DNA of 64,000 bases, taken from assembly GCF_008124765.1 (NCBI RefSeq), contig NZ_VNHS01000014.1:45731-109730 (forward strand). The letters run 5' to 3'. Below the pieces are notes generated by a model. The model had not been told where the DNA came from, made no database searches, and worked only from the letters and a program-made list of their open reading frames with translations. A program made the position numbers and the translations under genes. The stretch comes from Paenibacillus methanolicus. GTDB taxonomy: Bacteria; Bacillota; Bacilli; Paenibacillales; Paenibacillaceae. Every line of letters begins with the position of its first letter. Position 1 is the stretch's first letter. Of this stretch, positions 8,152 through 16,893 are shown piece after piece.

Positions 8152-9912
8152 ATGCGTTCATTTATGCAAATCAAGATCTATCGCGCCAAGTTCATTGCCT
8201 ATGCGGTATTCGTGGTGTTCATAGGGGTAACGATCGGCGCGCTCACCTGCGCCGTGCTGCTGGACCAATGGGTGGAGAATTCGCGGAATGAGGCCGCCGG
8301 CGCGTTCTCTCGGGCGGAGAACAGCCTACGGTACGACGCCGACCGGATCGAAGCGTTCATGCAGCGCGTGTATTCCAACAGCGGGCTGGTGTCCGACATT
8401 CGCAGTTTCTTGGGCAATAACGCGGAAGGCTATCTGACGAGCAGGCTGCAGGGCAGCCACTATAACCGGCCGCTCGTCTCTTTTCCCGACGATATCAAAT
8501 CCTTTCTGAGCAACGGGGGCAAAGGAGACATCACGCAAATCAGCTTGCATACCGAACAAGAGGGTAACGTGGTCAGCTTTGATCATAACGGCAATACGAG
8601 TTTTCGATTCCGTCTGCCGAACGCGGATGAGACGTTTCGCGAGACGATCCAACAAGGATTCGTCTACCGCAAGAAGCTTTCGGATCCGAACCAAATCTCC
8701 CGCCAGTTGGGCGAATTCCGATTCCTGGTCAGCAGCGACCGGATTTTTAAGACGGCGCATCATGACTATTCGGATGAAGCCGCGGCAGTCAGCGCTTCGG
8801 GAGACGTGTACCTGATCGCCGGTAACGGACGCGCCGCGGAGGAGCGGATTCGCCGGGCCGTGGCGGATGGGCGCTCGCATGGCTTGCTGACGACGGGTTT
8901 CATGGACCGCGCGTATTACGCGGCGTTCTATTCCAGCGAGTTCGATTACCAGTTCGTCAGCATCGTGGATGTGGCCTCGCTGATTCGTCAAAAAGCCAAC
9001 GTGCTGCTCATCGTGTTTCTCATCGTCCTGACCGCGATGATCTCCGTCCTGCTGCTCATCGTATACAATTTGCGCGAGGACGCGAACTTCTTGCGGCGGA
9101 TCATCAATTCCATCGGACGCGTGAAAACGGCGGACTTTACGCCGGTTAAGCCGGCCCGCTACCGAAGGAACGAATACGGGATGATCGCTCGGGAATTGGA
9201 CGATATGATCCGTCAGCTCGATCGGCATATCCGCACCAACTATTTGCTCAAACTCAAGCAGCAAGAGACGGAAATAAAAGCGCTTCAACATCAGATTAAT
9301 CCGCATTTTTTGTATAATACGCTCGAGGTGATTCGTTCATCCGCGCTGATGAACAGCGCCGATCATACATCCGACGCCATCGCCACCTTGGGCGCGCTGT
9401 ATCGGGATATCGTGAAGAACGAGAATATCATTTCACTAAGCAGCGAGTTGAACTTGCTTCAGCAGTATTTGAAAATTATGGAGTTCAAATATCCGGACCG
9501 CTTTTATTATCAGTTTCATATCGAACCGGCGTTGCTCGCCTTGCCCACCGTCAAATTCTGGCTGCAGCCGCTGGCGGAAAACTTCTTCATCCACGGCTTC
9601 CACCCGGAGAGCGAGTTCAATCTGCTCATCGTGAACGGCTGGGAGGAAGAGGGGGGCTTCGTGCTGGAGATCGTGGACAACGGCAATCGGATTTCAACCG
9701 AGCGTCTAGCCGAAATCCGGAATAAGCTCGCCAGCGGCGACGACGCCCCGGCGGATAGCATCGGTCTGCGCAACGTGTACACCCGGCTGCGCTTTTTCTA
9801 TGGGAAAGGGTTCTCCATGACGATCGACAATAACGAGGAAGCCGGCGTTAAAATAACCGTAATCCTATCCAAGGAGGCGACGAACGATGTACAAGTTGCT
9901 GATCGTCGATGA
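8152..9912 (+). CDS. Sensor histidine kinase, YesM type
   Basis: The 586-residue membrane kinase has a first membrane segment at about residues 14-36, an extracellular sensing domain to about 280, a second segment at about 284-307, and a HAMP-like linker. The His_kinase box LQHQINPHFLYNTLEV follows (phospho-acceptor H385), then a GHKL ATPase domain with N-box N477 (QPLAENFFIHG), DNG and GLRNVYTRL. This YesM/LytS-type architecture usually senses the solute handled by the neighbouring importer, sometimes through its binding protein. The reading frame is open far upstream; ATG 8152 is chosen because the hydrophobic anchor starts right after it and AAAGGAGAG lies upstream. Its 3' end overlaps the response regulator by 26 bases. 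Confidence 0.9.
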   Translation: MRSFMQIKIYRAKFIAYAVFVVFIGVTIGALTCAVLLDQWVENSRNEAAGAFSRAENSLRYDADRIEAFMQRVYSNSGLVSDIRSFLGNNAEGYLTSRLQGSHYNRPLVSFPDDIKSFLSNGGKGDITQISLHTEQEGNVVSFDHNGNTSFRFRLPNADETFRETIQQGFVYRKKLSDPNQISRQLGEFRFLVSSDRIFKTAHHDYSDEAAAVSASGDVYLIAGNGRAAEERIRRAVADGRSHGLLTTGFMDRAYYAAFYSSEFDYQFVSIVDVASLIRQKANVLLIVFLIVLTAMISVLLLIVYNLREDANFLRRIINSIGRVKTADFTPVKPARYRRNEYGMIARELDDMIRQLDRHIRTNYLLKLKQQETEIKALQHQINPHFLYNTLEVIRSSALMNSADHTSDAIATLGALYRDIVKNENIISLSSELNLLQQYLKIMEFKYPDRFYYQFHIEPALLALPTVKFWLQPLAENFFIHGFHPESEFNLLIVNGWEEEGGFVLEIVDNGNRISTERLAEIRNKLASGDDAPADSIGLRNVYTRLRFFYGKGFSMTIDNNEEAGVKITVILSKEATNDVQVADRR

Positions 9913-10648
9913 CGAGCCGCAGATTTTGGAGGGCATGAAGCGCACGCTGGACTGGGAGAAATACGGCTTTGGCCGCATTGAGACGAGCGAGACCTATGAG
10001 GGCGCGATTTCCAAGGCCGTGGACATGCTGCCCGATCTGGCGATCTTCGACGTATGCATCGGCAAGCAGCGCGGTTATGATGCGATCCACAAGCTCAACG
10101 AACTGCGCGTCCCCTCGAAATATATTATGATGAGCGGCTATGGCGAATTTCAGTATGCGCTGGAGGCGATTCGCTGCGGGGCCAAGGACTACCTGCTCAA
10201 ACCCGTCGACCGTTCGAAGCTGCAGCAGCTGATCGAGAAGATTATCGTGGAAGATCTGCACGGTAAGCTGGCAGGCGCGGATCCCGATGATCGGGATATA
10301 GATCCGGTGCTCGGCGTGCGCTACGACAGCCTATCCAAGCTGACCAATCGCATTCTGCTGATCGTCAAGGCGGAGTATGCCCAGAACTTGAGCTTGAAAT
10401 CGGTGGCGGAGCGGTTTCGCATGAACGGCACGTACCTCGGGCAGCTTTTCCTCAAGGAGACGAGAAAGAAGTTCTCGGAATATCTGATGGCCTACCGGAT
10501 GCTTCGCGCCCAGGCACGCATACAGGCGACGGACGAGAAGATCATTAGCATCGCGCTTGCTGTCGGTTATCCCAACCTGAACTATTTTTATTCTCATTTC
10601 CACGCGTATTTCGGCCAATCACCGTCGGATATGCGGAGAAAGGAATAA
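9887..10648 (+). CDS. Response regulator with AraC-type DNA-binding domain, YesN type
   Basis: The receiver domain (residues 1-120) has the acidic pocket D8-D9, phosphorylation site D55 (LAIFDVCIG) and conserved lysine in DYLLKPVD. The C terminus (about 155-250) carries the two HTH motifs of AraC/XylS proteins, ending SIALAVGYPNLNYFYSHFHAYFGQSPSDMRR. At 253 residues it is a compact YesN without the long middle domain of larger relatives. AAGGAGG (9871-9877) inside the kinase gene drives translation, and the overlap indicates coupling. It most likely binds the 21-bp-spaced direct repeats at 4342-4374 and activates the importer operon (inference). Confidence 0.9.
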   Translation: MYKLLIVDDEPQILEGMKRTLDWEKYGFGRIETSETYEGAISKAVDMLPDLAIFDVCIGKQRGYDAIHKLNELRVPSKYIMMSGYGEFQYALEAIRCGAKDYLLKPVDRSKLQQLIEKIIVEDLHGKLAGADPDDRDIDPVLGVRYDSLSKLTNRILLIVKAEYAQNLSLKSVAERFRMNGTYLGQLFLKETRKKFSEYLMAYRMLRAQARIQATDEKIISIALAVGYPNLNYFYSHFHAYFGQSPSDMRRKE

Positions 10649-10655
10649 TGACGCC

Positions 10656-12200
10656 ATGCGGGAACAACGGAACTGGAGTCGTCTCGTTACCTCCCTCGCG
10701 CTCGTCCTGATGCTGACGCTGCCGTTATCCGGCTGTTTCTCCGCATCCGGTCAGGAAGACAATGCCGCCATGTCCGCCGATACGGTGAATTTGATCTATT
10801 ACACGATCGGGGATCCGGACGAGGACCTGCAGATGGTCAACGACAAGATCAACGAGGTGCTGGCCGAGAAAATCGGGGTGACCGTCACGTATATCAAAGT
10901 GGGCTGGCAAGAGTACGAAGACCGCCTGAACACCCTCGTGTCGGCTGGAACCCCTTTTGACATCGCGTTCGCGCCGGAGTATGCGATCTATGCGCAGCGA
11001 GGCGCGTGGCTGAAGCTGAACGACTACTTGTCGAATGCGGGTAAAGAGATGGTTGACGCGATCGACCCGATTTTCTGGCAAGGGGTGCGGATGGAGGACG
11101 GCGGCATCTACGGCGTGCCGACCAACAAAGAATTAGCCGTGCGCGACCAGTGGATGTACCCGGAGGCGTTGGTGAAGAAGTACCGGATCGACATCTCGAA
11201 GTACGCCACGTTGGCTTCCCTTGAACCGCTGCTTAGGATGATCAAGCAGAAGGAACCCGCCTATCTGCCGATGGAGCTCGACAAGGAATCTCAGAACTTC
11301 TTCGCCTTGGACGGCTACGAATACATATCGGACAAGACGCTTCCGCTTATGACGAAGATTCTAGATCCCCATTCCCCGGTGGTGAATATATTCGAAACCG
11401 AAGAAGCCCGGAAGGTGTTGGATCTTCTTCGGCATTATTATGTGGAAGGCTATATTAATGAGGACGCGGCCCTGCGGGAAACCGAAGGACTGAAGCGGGG
11501 CGCGCGGGTATTCTGGAAAGCCGCGGGCGGCGGCCCCTTGTCGGAAAATAGCTGGAGCAAGGATCGCGGTTACAAGATGGTGGCCTACCCGGTCACCCCT
11601 GCGCTCATCACGACGGAATCCACCCGAGGAGGGGTCATGTCCGTCAGCGCGGATACGAAGCATCCCGTCGAGTCCGTCCGGTTTCTCAATCTGCTGAACA
11701 CGGATCCCGAGGTGCGCAATCTGTTCAATTTCGGAATCGAGGGCGTGCACTACACGTTGGATCGCAACGGCCAGGTGATGCCGATTCCGCCGAAGGATAA
11801 TAACGGCAATCCGATCCCGGATGCGCTCCCGCGCTATGGAGGCGTGCAGTACACCCAGGGGAATTGGTTCATCTTGAAGACGATGGGCGGCGAATACCCG
11901 GACCCCTTGGACAAATGGGATCAATTCCGCGCCAGCAACAGGGAAGCGGTCGAATCGAGCACGCTGGGCTTCACCCCGGACTTGTCCCGGATGCCCATCG
12001 AGATGCAGAACATTCAGTTGGTCTGGGAGAAATACTATCCCAGCCTGATGACGGGCAGCGTGGATGTGGATTCGGTGCTGCCGAAATTTAATCAGGAGCT
12101 ACGGCAGGCGGGCATTGAAGAGGTGCGGTCCGAAGTGCAAAAGCAGCTTGACGCTTGGCGAGCCGCCGGTTCGATGCCCGGAAGCGGAGCGCGTCGTTAA
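10656..12200 (+). CDS. Second solute-binding lipoprotein, paralogue of the 6485 gene
   Basis: The 514-residue lipoprotein has lipobox LSGC (C27) and a solute-binding fold starting NLIYYTIG. Several blocks match the first binding protein: LAEKIGV, a PFDI turn, an LN..NTDP.VRN..NFG block and a WDQ...N-E-A..S..LGF block near the C terminus. It sits directly behind the response regulator (start 8 bases after the RR stop codon), so it is made with the two-component system rather than with the permeases. It may be an alternative binder for the same permeases or an accessory sensor that presents ligand to the kinase. A terminator follows at 12212. Confidence 0.85.
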   Translation: MREQRNWSRLVTSLALVLMLTLPLSGCFSASGQEDNAAMSADTVNLIYYTIGDPDEDLQMVNDKINEVLAEKIGVTVTYIKVGWQEYEDRLNTLVSAGTPFDIAFAPEYAIYAQRGAWLKLNDYLSNAGKEMVDAIDPIFWQGVRMEDGGIYGVPTNKELAVRDQWMYPEALVKKYRIDISKYATLASLEPLLRMIKQKEPAYLPMELDKESQNFFALDGYEYISDKTLPLMTKILDPHSPVVNIFETEEARKVLDLLRHYYVEGYINEDAALRETEGLKRGARVFWKAAGGGPLSENSWSKDRGYKMVAYPVTPALITTESTRGGVMSVSADTKHPVESVRFLNLLNTDPEVRNLFNFGIEGVHYTLDRNGQVMPIPPKDNNGNPIPDALPRYGGVQYTQGNWFILKTMGGEYPDPLDKWDQFRASNREAVESSTLGFTPDLSRMPIEMQNIQLVWEKYYPSLMTGSVDVDSVLPKFNQELRQAGIEEVRSEVQKQLDAWRAAGSMPGSGARR

Positions 12201-12211
12201 TTGGTTAATTC

Positions 12212-12247
12212 GAACCGCCTGTCTAACGACGAGGGCGGTTCTTTTTG
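12212..12247 (+). terminator. Terminator ending the sensor/second binding-protein unit
   Basis: GAACCGCC (12212-12219) pairs with GGCGGTTC (12234-12241), followed by TTTTTG. Confidence 0.8.
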
Positions 12248-12404
12248 TTTGAGCAGGACGAACGATCTTCTTTTTCAATAATTTTGAGTAAATGCCGAAG
12301 AAATATTAACCCTCCTCACAGACAGGCTGGGAGGTTATGCGATACAATATTCAGGTGCATTTCTCATATTTTATCCATTTGAGTTCAATAAAGGGGGTAT
12401 TTCG

Positions 12405-14222
12405 ATGAACGAGCCGAATGCGTTTCGATTTCAAGTCAATCTTGGCGGCATGATCGATATTTTATCCAATCACTTATACAGCAGTCCGAAAGTATTCCTG
12501 CGGGAGCTGCTCCAGAATGCGACGGATGCCATTACCGCGCGTCGAAAATCGGAGCCCGGGTTGGCAGGGGAGATTTCAGTCGAGCTGGTCGGCGAAGGAA
12601 GCGGCTCCTCGCTCGTCCTGGAGGATAACGGAGTTGGCCTGACCGAAGAGGAGATTCATCAGTTCCTGGCGATGATCGGGCAATCCTCCAAAGGAAACCG
12701 CGATTTTCTTTCCCAAGAGATCACGTTTATCGGCCGTTTTGGCATCGGCCTGCTTTCTTGCTTTATGGTCAGCGACGAGATCGTCATGATCACCCGCTCT
12801 GCCCAAGAAGGGTCGCCGCCGCTGGAATGGCGAGGAAAAGCGGATGGCACCTATACGATCCGCAAGCTGGAGATCGAAGTGGCGCCAGGCACTAAGGTGT
12901 ATCTGCGCTGCAAACCGGGCTGCGAAGATTATTTTACCCCCGGCCGCGTAGGCGAGCTTCTTTATCATTATGGCGTCATGCTTCCTTATCCCATTCGCTT
13001 TCAATATGAAGGCGGCTTGCAAACCGTCAATGAACATATCCCCGATTGGCTTGCACAGCCCGATGTAATCCGGACCCGGAAGCAAGAGGCGCTGCAATTC
13101 GGGCGTAGGCTGCTTGGCGAGACGTTCACCGAGTGCATCCCTTTGCAGACATCCTCGGGAAGAACGGGAGGCATCGCCTACATACTGCCTTACACGGTGA
13201 ACTTGAACGCCAAGAAAACGCACCGCGTGTACTTGAAGCAGATGCTGGTTTCGGAGAAAGCGGAAAACATCCTGCCGGACTGGGCATTTTTCGTGAAATG
13301 TCTGATTTGGACGGACGAGCTTCAGCCGACGGCTTCCCGCGAGGGGTTCTACGAGAACGAACGTCTCGATCAGGTCCGCGAAGAGCTCGGCGATTCCATC
13401 CGCCGGGAACTGATTCGCATGTCGGCGTATGAGCCCGATCGTCTTCAAAGCGTCATCCGGCTGCATGCTCATTCCATGAAGGCGCTCGCCGCCGAGGACG
13501 ACACCTTCTTCCGGGTGATTTACAAGTGGCTTCCATTCGAAAGCACCTATGGGCAGCATACGCTGGGCGAACTGATGGAGCGAAGCCGAAAGTTAGGTTT
13601 TACGCGAACGGTGGACGAGTATCGGCAAATTGCCCATATCGCGAAGGCACAATCGCTTCTCATTATTAACGGGGGCTATGTGTACGATGCGGAGCTGATC
13701 GATCGGCTGCCGGAGGTTTGTCCGGACGTGGAAGTCGAGCAGATGGCATCCACCGATGTATCGCTGGCTTTCGGCGACCTTTCGGAACCGGAACGACACC
13801 AGTACTATGAAGCGCTGCGGCAAGCCGACGCAATCCTGCAGCGGTTCCGCTGCCGGGCCGAGCTCAAGCGATTTCAACCGGAATCGCTGCCGGCCCTGTA
13901 CCTCGCTTCGAAGGAATACAACGCGATGCGTTCCATCGAGCTGACCAAGCAGGAGAGCACGCCTTTGTTTGCCTCCATTTTGACCAATGTATCTAATCGC
14001 TACCACGAGGCTGCTTACGCCACGCTCGTCTTGAATTTGAACAATCCGATGATTGCGCGATTGTTCGCGGCCGATGCCGGCGCCATGCTGCCGACCGCCC
14101 TCGAGATGCTGTATGTGAATGCGCTGCTCATGGGGCATTACCCGCTAAGGAAAGAGGAGCTCTCTTTGTTCAATGAAGGACTCCTTCGCTTGATGGACTT
14201 GGGCTTGAACGGCAACAACTAG
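12405..14222 (+). CDS. HSP90-family ATPase (divergent HtpG-like)
   Basis: The 605-residue protein begins with a GHKL ATPase domain of the HSP90 type: catalytic/N-box ELLQNATDAI (E34, N38), D74-N-G-V-G and lid GRFGIG (110-115). The middle-domain catalytic-loop region TASREGFYEN is also recognisable. It resembles the actinobacterial/Paenibacillus 'HSP90 family protein' group rather than canonical HtpG and lacks a C-terminal MEEVD. The AAGGGGGT ribosome binding site lies 6 bases before the ATG. It is followed after 16 bases by a TPR-like gene, suggesting a chaperone/co-chaperone pair. No CIRCE element was found upstream. Confidence 0.85.
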   Translation: MNEPNAFRFQVNLGGMIDILSNHLYSSPKVFLRELLQNATDAITARRKSEPGLAGEISVELVGEGSGSSLVLEDNGVGLTEEEIHQFLAMIGQSSKGNRDFLSQEITFIGRFGIGLLSCFMVSDEIVMITRSAQEGSPPLEWRGKADGTYTIRKLEIEVAPGTKVYLRCKPGCEDYFTPGRVGELLYHYGVMLPYPIRFQYEGGLQTVNEHIPDWLAQPDVIRTRKQEALQFGRRLLGETFTECIPLQTSSGRTGGIAYILPYTVNLNAKKTHRVYLKQMLVSEKAENILPDWAFFVKCLIWTDELQPTASREGFYENERLDQVREELGDSIRRELIRMSAYEPDRLQSVIRLHAHSMKALAAEDDTFFRVIYKWLPFESTYGQHTLGELMERSRKLGFTRTVDEYRQIAHIAKAQSLLIINGGYVYDAELIDRLPEVCPDVEVEQMASTDVSLAFGDLSEPERHQYYEALRQADAILQRFRCRAELKRFQPESLPALYLASKEYNAMRSIELTKQESTPLFASILTNVSNRYHEAAYATLVLNLNNPMIARLFAADAGAMLPTALEMLYVNALLMGHYPLRKEELSLFNEGLLRLMDLGLNGNN

Positions 14223-14238
14223 ACGAGGAGATGCACCG

Positions 14239-15318
14239 ATGACGACGAACACGAATCATAGGCCAACCTTTCGCGAACTCATGATGGAAGCGGAACAGCT
14301 TCCGAAAGGGGAAGCGAAGCTGGCGATATTGGATGAAGCGGTCCGGCTGGCAGACAGTGCCCAAGACGTGATGCAAGGCTATCAGGCGAGGGTGCAGATT
14401 GTCGAGACCGCCTCGTTTTCCGGGTTTCCCCTCCGCGCGCTCGTGGCGTTTTCTTGGCTGCTCGGACAATGGGATAAGCACGAGGATGCATTCAATACCT
14501 TTCACTTGTTGTGGTATTACAAATGGGTGCTGAACAAGGCGTCTCATTTCCCCGACATCACGATGGAGCAAATCGAGTCGCTCCTGGCCGATATGCTGGA
14601 ACGGTATCGCGCCTATGGCTATAGCGATCGTACTTACCATCATTATCGGTTTCGCATTGCCATGCAATGCGGCGATCGGGAGCAGGCGATGGAGCACTAC
14701 GAGGCGTGGACGGCGTTAGAACGCGACGACTTAAGCGATTGCAAGCCATGCGAGCAGCACCAGCTTGTGAAGTACTGGGCGTTCATGGGCGACGATGAAC
14801 GGGCGTTCGAAGCTGCGGAGCCGATGATCTCCGGGAGAATGAAGTGTTCCGAAGTGCCGCACTTTACGTTCGCCGCTTTGCTGCTCCCGGCGTATCGGCT
14901 GAACCGGGTGGACGATGCGGAGGTACTCCAGAAGAAGGGACACCGCCTCATTGCCGGCAATAAAGACTTCGTGGAGGCGTTTGGCGATCATATCGCCTAT
15001 TTGACCCGGATCGACGTGAAGAAAGCAAGAGACGTGTTCGAGCGTGCGCTGCCGCTTGCCGTCCATCATGAAGATCCGTTCGAGAAAATGATGTTCGACT
15101 CGAGCGCCGCGGGGCTGTTGAAGCGAATGGCGGCAAGCGGATATCCGTACAAGCTGCGGCTGCCGGCCTCGCACCCCCTTGCCGATCAAGCGGGGGATTT
15201 CGAGAAGCTTGCCCGGTGGTTCGAGGACGGCGCGACGGCGACGGCGGCTAGTCTCGATCGCCGTAACGGCAACGAGATGTATGCGGCCCTTGTTCGCAGC
15301 CGTATCGACGTAGGCTGA
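14239..15318 (+). CDS. TPR-like helical repeat protein, partner of the HSP90-family ATPase
   Basis: The 359-residue soluble protein is nearly all alpha-helical, with loosely conserved TPR-like units (for example KLAILDEAVRLADSAQD, GDREQAMEHYEAWTAL and DVKKARDVFERALPLAV). There is no catalytic motif, signal peptide or membrane segment. GAGGAG precedes the ATG by 8 bases and the gene lies 16 bases after the HSP90-like gene, so they are almost certainly co-transcribed. By analogy with eukaryotic TPR co-chaperones it could deliver clients or regulate the ATPase; that is inference, and the HSP90-like protein has no known TPR-docking tail. Confidence 0.65.
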   Translation: MTTNTNHRPTFRELMMEAEQLPKGEAKLAILDEAVRLADSAQDVMQGYQARVQIVETASFSGFPLRALVAFSWLLGQWDKHEDAFNTFHLLWYYKWVLNKASHFPDITMEQIESLLADMLERYRAYGYSDRTYHHYRFRIAMQCGDREQAMEHYEAWTALERDDLSDCKPCEQHQLVKYWAFMGDDERAFEAAEPMISGRMKCSEVPHFTFAALLLPAYRLNRVDDAEVLQKKGHRLIAGNKDFVEAFGDHIAYLTRIDVKKARDVFERALPLAVHHEDPFEKMMFDSSAAGLLKRMAASGYPYKLRLPASHPLADQAGDFEKLARWFEDGATATAASLDRRNGNEMYAALVRSRIDVG

Positions 15319-15363
15319 TGCAGACCTTGGCACGATGTTGATATCGGATCGAGGTTAGAAAGA

Positions 15364-15422
15364 CTCCCCTTAAGGTGGACAGGAGAAATAATAAAACCTG
15401 TTCCTATAAGGGGAGCTTTTTG
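15364..15422 (+). terminator. Long imperfect hairpin acting as terminator of the HSP90/TPR unit
   Basis: CTCCCCTTA (15364-15372) pairs with TAAGGGGAG (15407-15415), followed by CTTTTTG. Inside the stem GGACAGG faces CCTGTTCC with one bulge, giving a longer, two-tier hairpin than a simple terminator. The internal complexity suggests it may derive from a small repeat element. Confidence 0.6.
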
Positions 15423-15428
15423 TGTCAG

Positions 15429-15761
15429 CTAAGAGCCATACCGGCGTCCATTCATATAAAAGTTATCCTCGCGGCCAACGCGGAAGGAAATCTCCAGATC
15501 GGGGATACCCAGCGACCGGACATGCCGATCGATCGTTTCGGCCATCTTATCGCGCACGTCGTCCCCCCGTTCAAACCACCATACGTCGATGACCGGGTAC
15601 GAATCGGTATATTTCCCGTCGAATATCGCGGTGACGTGCAAGCATTCCAAGGTGAAATTATCCGTTCCGCATTGGCATATCGCGGCCATCTCTTCGACGA
15701 GAGGGATGCTAATGGCACGTATGCCTTCGGCTGGAATTCCTCTGAAAATCAATTGCGGCAT
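15429..15761 (-). CDS. DUF1904 family protein
   Basis: The 110-residue protein opens MPQLIFRGIPAEGI and contains VIDVWWFERGD..RDKMAETIDRHV, matching the DUF1904 family of small, tautomerase-like Bacillales proteins. No activity is established for the family. An AGGAGGAT ribosome binding site precedes the ATG on the minus strand. It is convergent with the HSP90/TPR unit, and the terminator at 15364-15422 lies between their 3' ends. Confidence 0.75.
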   Translation of the reverse strand: MPQLIFRGIPAEGIRAISIPLVEEMAAICQCGTDNFTLECLHVTAIFDGKYTDSYPVIDVWWFERGDDVRDKMAETIDRHVRSLGIPDLEISFRVGREDNFYMNGRRYGS

Positions 15762-15779
15762 TTAGGATCCTCCTGTGGA

Positions 15780-15960
15780 TTAAATTTTATCCTGTGTCAT
15801 TTTCTTCATTACCCCAACTACCACATTCACCCCGATCCCCCGAAACTCCTTCCGCGCGGGCGCCAGTACGCCGACCACGGGTCTAGCGTAACCAATGGCG
15901 TTTCCGCGGCGGAAGGGGCATATGTAAGCTTGAATTTCCTTCGCGAGCGGTGGATATGAA
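15780..15960 (-). pseudogene. Possible remnant of a protein C terminus (no start codon)
   Basis: On the minus strand a stop-free frame of about 60 codons ends at the TAA at 15780-15782, just before the DUF1904 ribosome binding site. It includes GNAIGYARPVVGVLAPARKE and a Val-rich tail ending KKMTQDKI. No start codon with a ribosome binding site is present, and its upstream end runs into the terminator at 15961-15994. It may be the leftover tail of a deleted gene. I do not recognise the family; it could also be chance. Confidence 0.2.
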
Positions 15961-15994
15961 GAGGGCTCCCTCCGATCATTCGGAGGGAGCCCTC
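15961..15994. terminator. Strong bidirectional-looking hairpin downstream of the SDR gene
   Basis: GAGGGCTCCCTCCGA (15961-15975) and TCGGAGGGAGCCCTC (15980-15994) form a perfect 15-bp stem with a TCAT loop. It lies 31 bases after the minus-strand SDR gene and most likely ends that transcript. Confidence 0.7.
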
Positions 15995-16025
15995 TTCAAA
16001 TACGGCAATACCGCGGCGCAGTTGC

Positions 16026-16805
16026 TTATCGCTTCTGCTCCAGCACGCTTCGAGTAATGCGGGTGACGAAGCTTCGCGGGAACAAGCGGGGCGCTTGGGT
16101 AAGCAGCCAGTTCTGGAACCCGGGCACGACGAAGGTTTTGCCGCTCATCAGCGCGCGGTATCCAATCTCGGCAACGGTCTGCGGGCTCATGAGCGCACGC
16201 GGATCGGACACCTTCTGACTCTCCATCTTGGCGCTTCGGAAGAAGTCGGTCCCCGTGGCGCCGGGGCATAAGGCGGTGACGGTGACGCCTGTTCCTTGCA
16301 GTTCGTTCGCCACGGATTCCGTGAGCGAGAGCACGAACGCTTTGGAGGCGGAATAGTTGGCGCTGAGCGGGCAGGGGTAGAAGGACGTGGTCGACCCGAC
16401 GTTCAAGATGCGTCCGCTGCCGCGCTTCACCATATCGGGCAGGAAGAGCATCATGAGGTGGGAGAGCGCATGGACGTTGGTCTGCAGCATCTCGAGCTCG
16501 GCGTGCACGTCTAGCTCGTGGAGCAGTCCGAAGGAGCCGATCCCCGCATTGTTGACGAGGACGTCGACCGCGATGGCCTGTTCGCTTAACCGCTCGTACA
16601 GCAGGACGGGACCTGCGCGTTGGGCCAGATCGACGGGGATGAGGATCGGCTCGACCCCATGGTTATCCCGCAGTTGCCGGGCAATGCCGTTCAGCTTCTC
16701 TTCGTTGCGGGAGGCGAGAATGAGGCGATACTTCTTCTTGGCGAACAATTCCGCGAACGCCTTGCCGATGCCGCTGGATGCGCCTGTAATCAGAACCGTT
16801 GTCAT
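16026..16805 (-). CDS. SDR family NAD(P)-dependent oxidoreductase
   Basis: The 259-residue classical short-chain dehydrogenase has the cofactor motif TGASSGIG at the N terminus, an LVNNAGIG block, catalytic serine in VGSTTSFYPCPLSANYSASK, and Tyr/Lys in YSASK. The set is complete, so it should be active; the substrate is unknown. AGGAGG precedes the ATG. The ArsR-type repressor gene lies upstream on the same strand, with an operator-like dyad (16846-16863) in the 88-base gap. Repression by that protein is a reasonable inference. Confidence 0.9.
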   Translation of the reverse strand: MTTVLITGASSGIGKAFAELFAKKKYRLILASRNEEKLNGIARQLRDNHGVEPILIPVDLAQRAGPVLLYERLSEQAIAVDVLVNNAGIGSFGLLHELDVHAELEMLQTNVHALSHLMMLFLPDMVKRGSGRILNVGSTTSFYPCPLSANYSASKAFVLSLTESVANELQGTGVTVTALCPGATGTDFFRSAKMESQKVSDPRALMSPQTVAEIGYRALMSGKTFVVPGFQNWLLTQAPRLFPRSFVTRITRSVLEQKR

Positions 16806-16845
16806 GCGGAGGAACCTCCTAGGCTTGATTTATCTAAAGACCAAA

Positions 16846-16863
16846 CAACTAAATATTTAATTA
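16846..16863. promoter_or_regulatory. ArsR-type operator between repressor and SDR genes
   Basis: CAACTAAATATTTAATTA is a partial dyad centred on the perfect palindrome TAAATATTTA (16850-16859). It matches 15 of 18 positions of the site upstream of the repressor gene (17275-17292). A further half-site-like TTTGGTTATTTA follows in both places. Confidence 0.5.
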
Positions 16864-16893
16864 TTTGGTTATTTAGCGTTTGAAGAAAGGGCC

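Noticed and set aside
12300..12404. CIRCE (HrcA) element before the HSP90-family gene
   Set aside because: No TTAGCACTC-N9-GAGTGCTAA-like sequence is present; only a loose AACC..GGTT hairpin is seen.
15364..15415. Insertion-sequence end
   Set aside because: The two-tier hairpin could derive from an element, but there is no transposase and no second copy in the window. I kept it only as a terminator.
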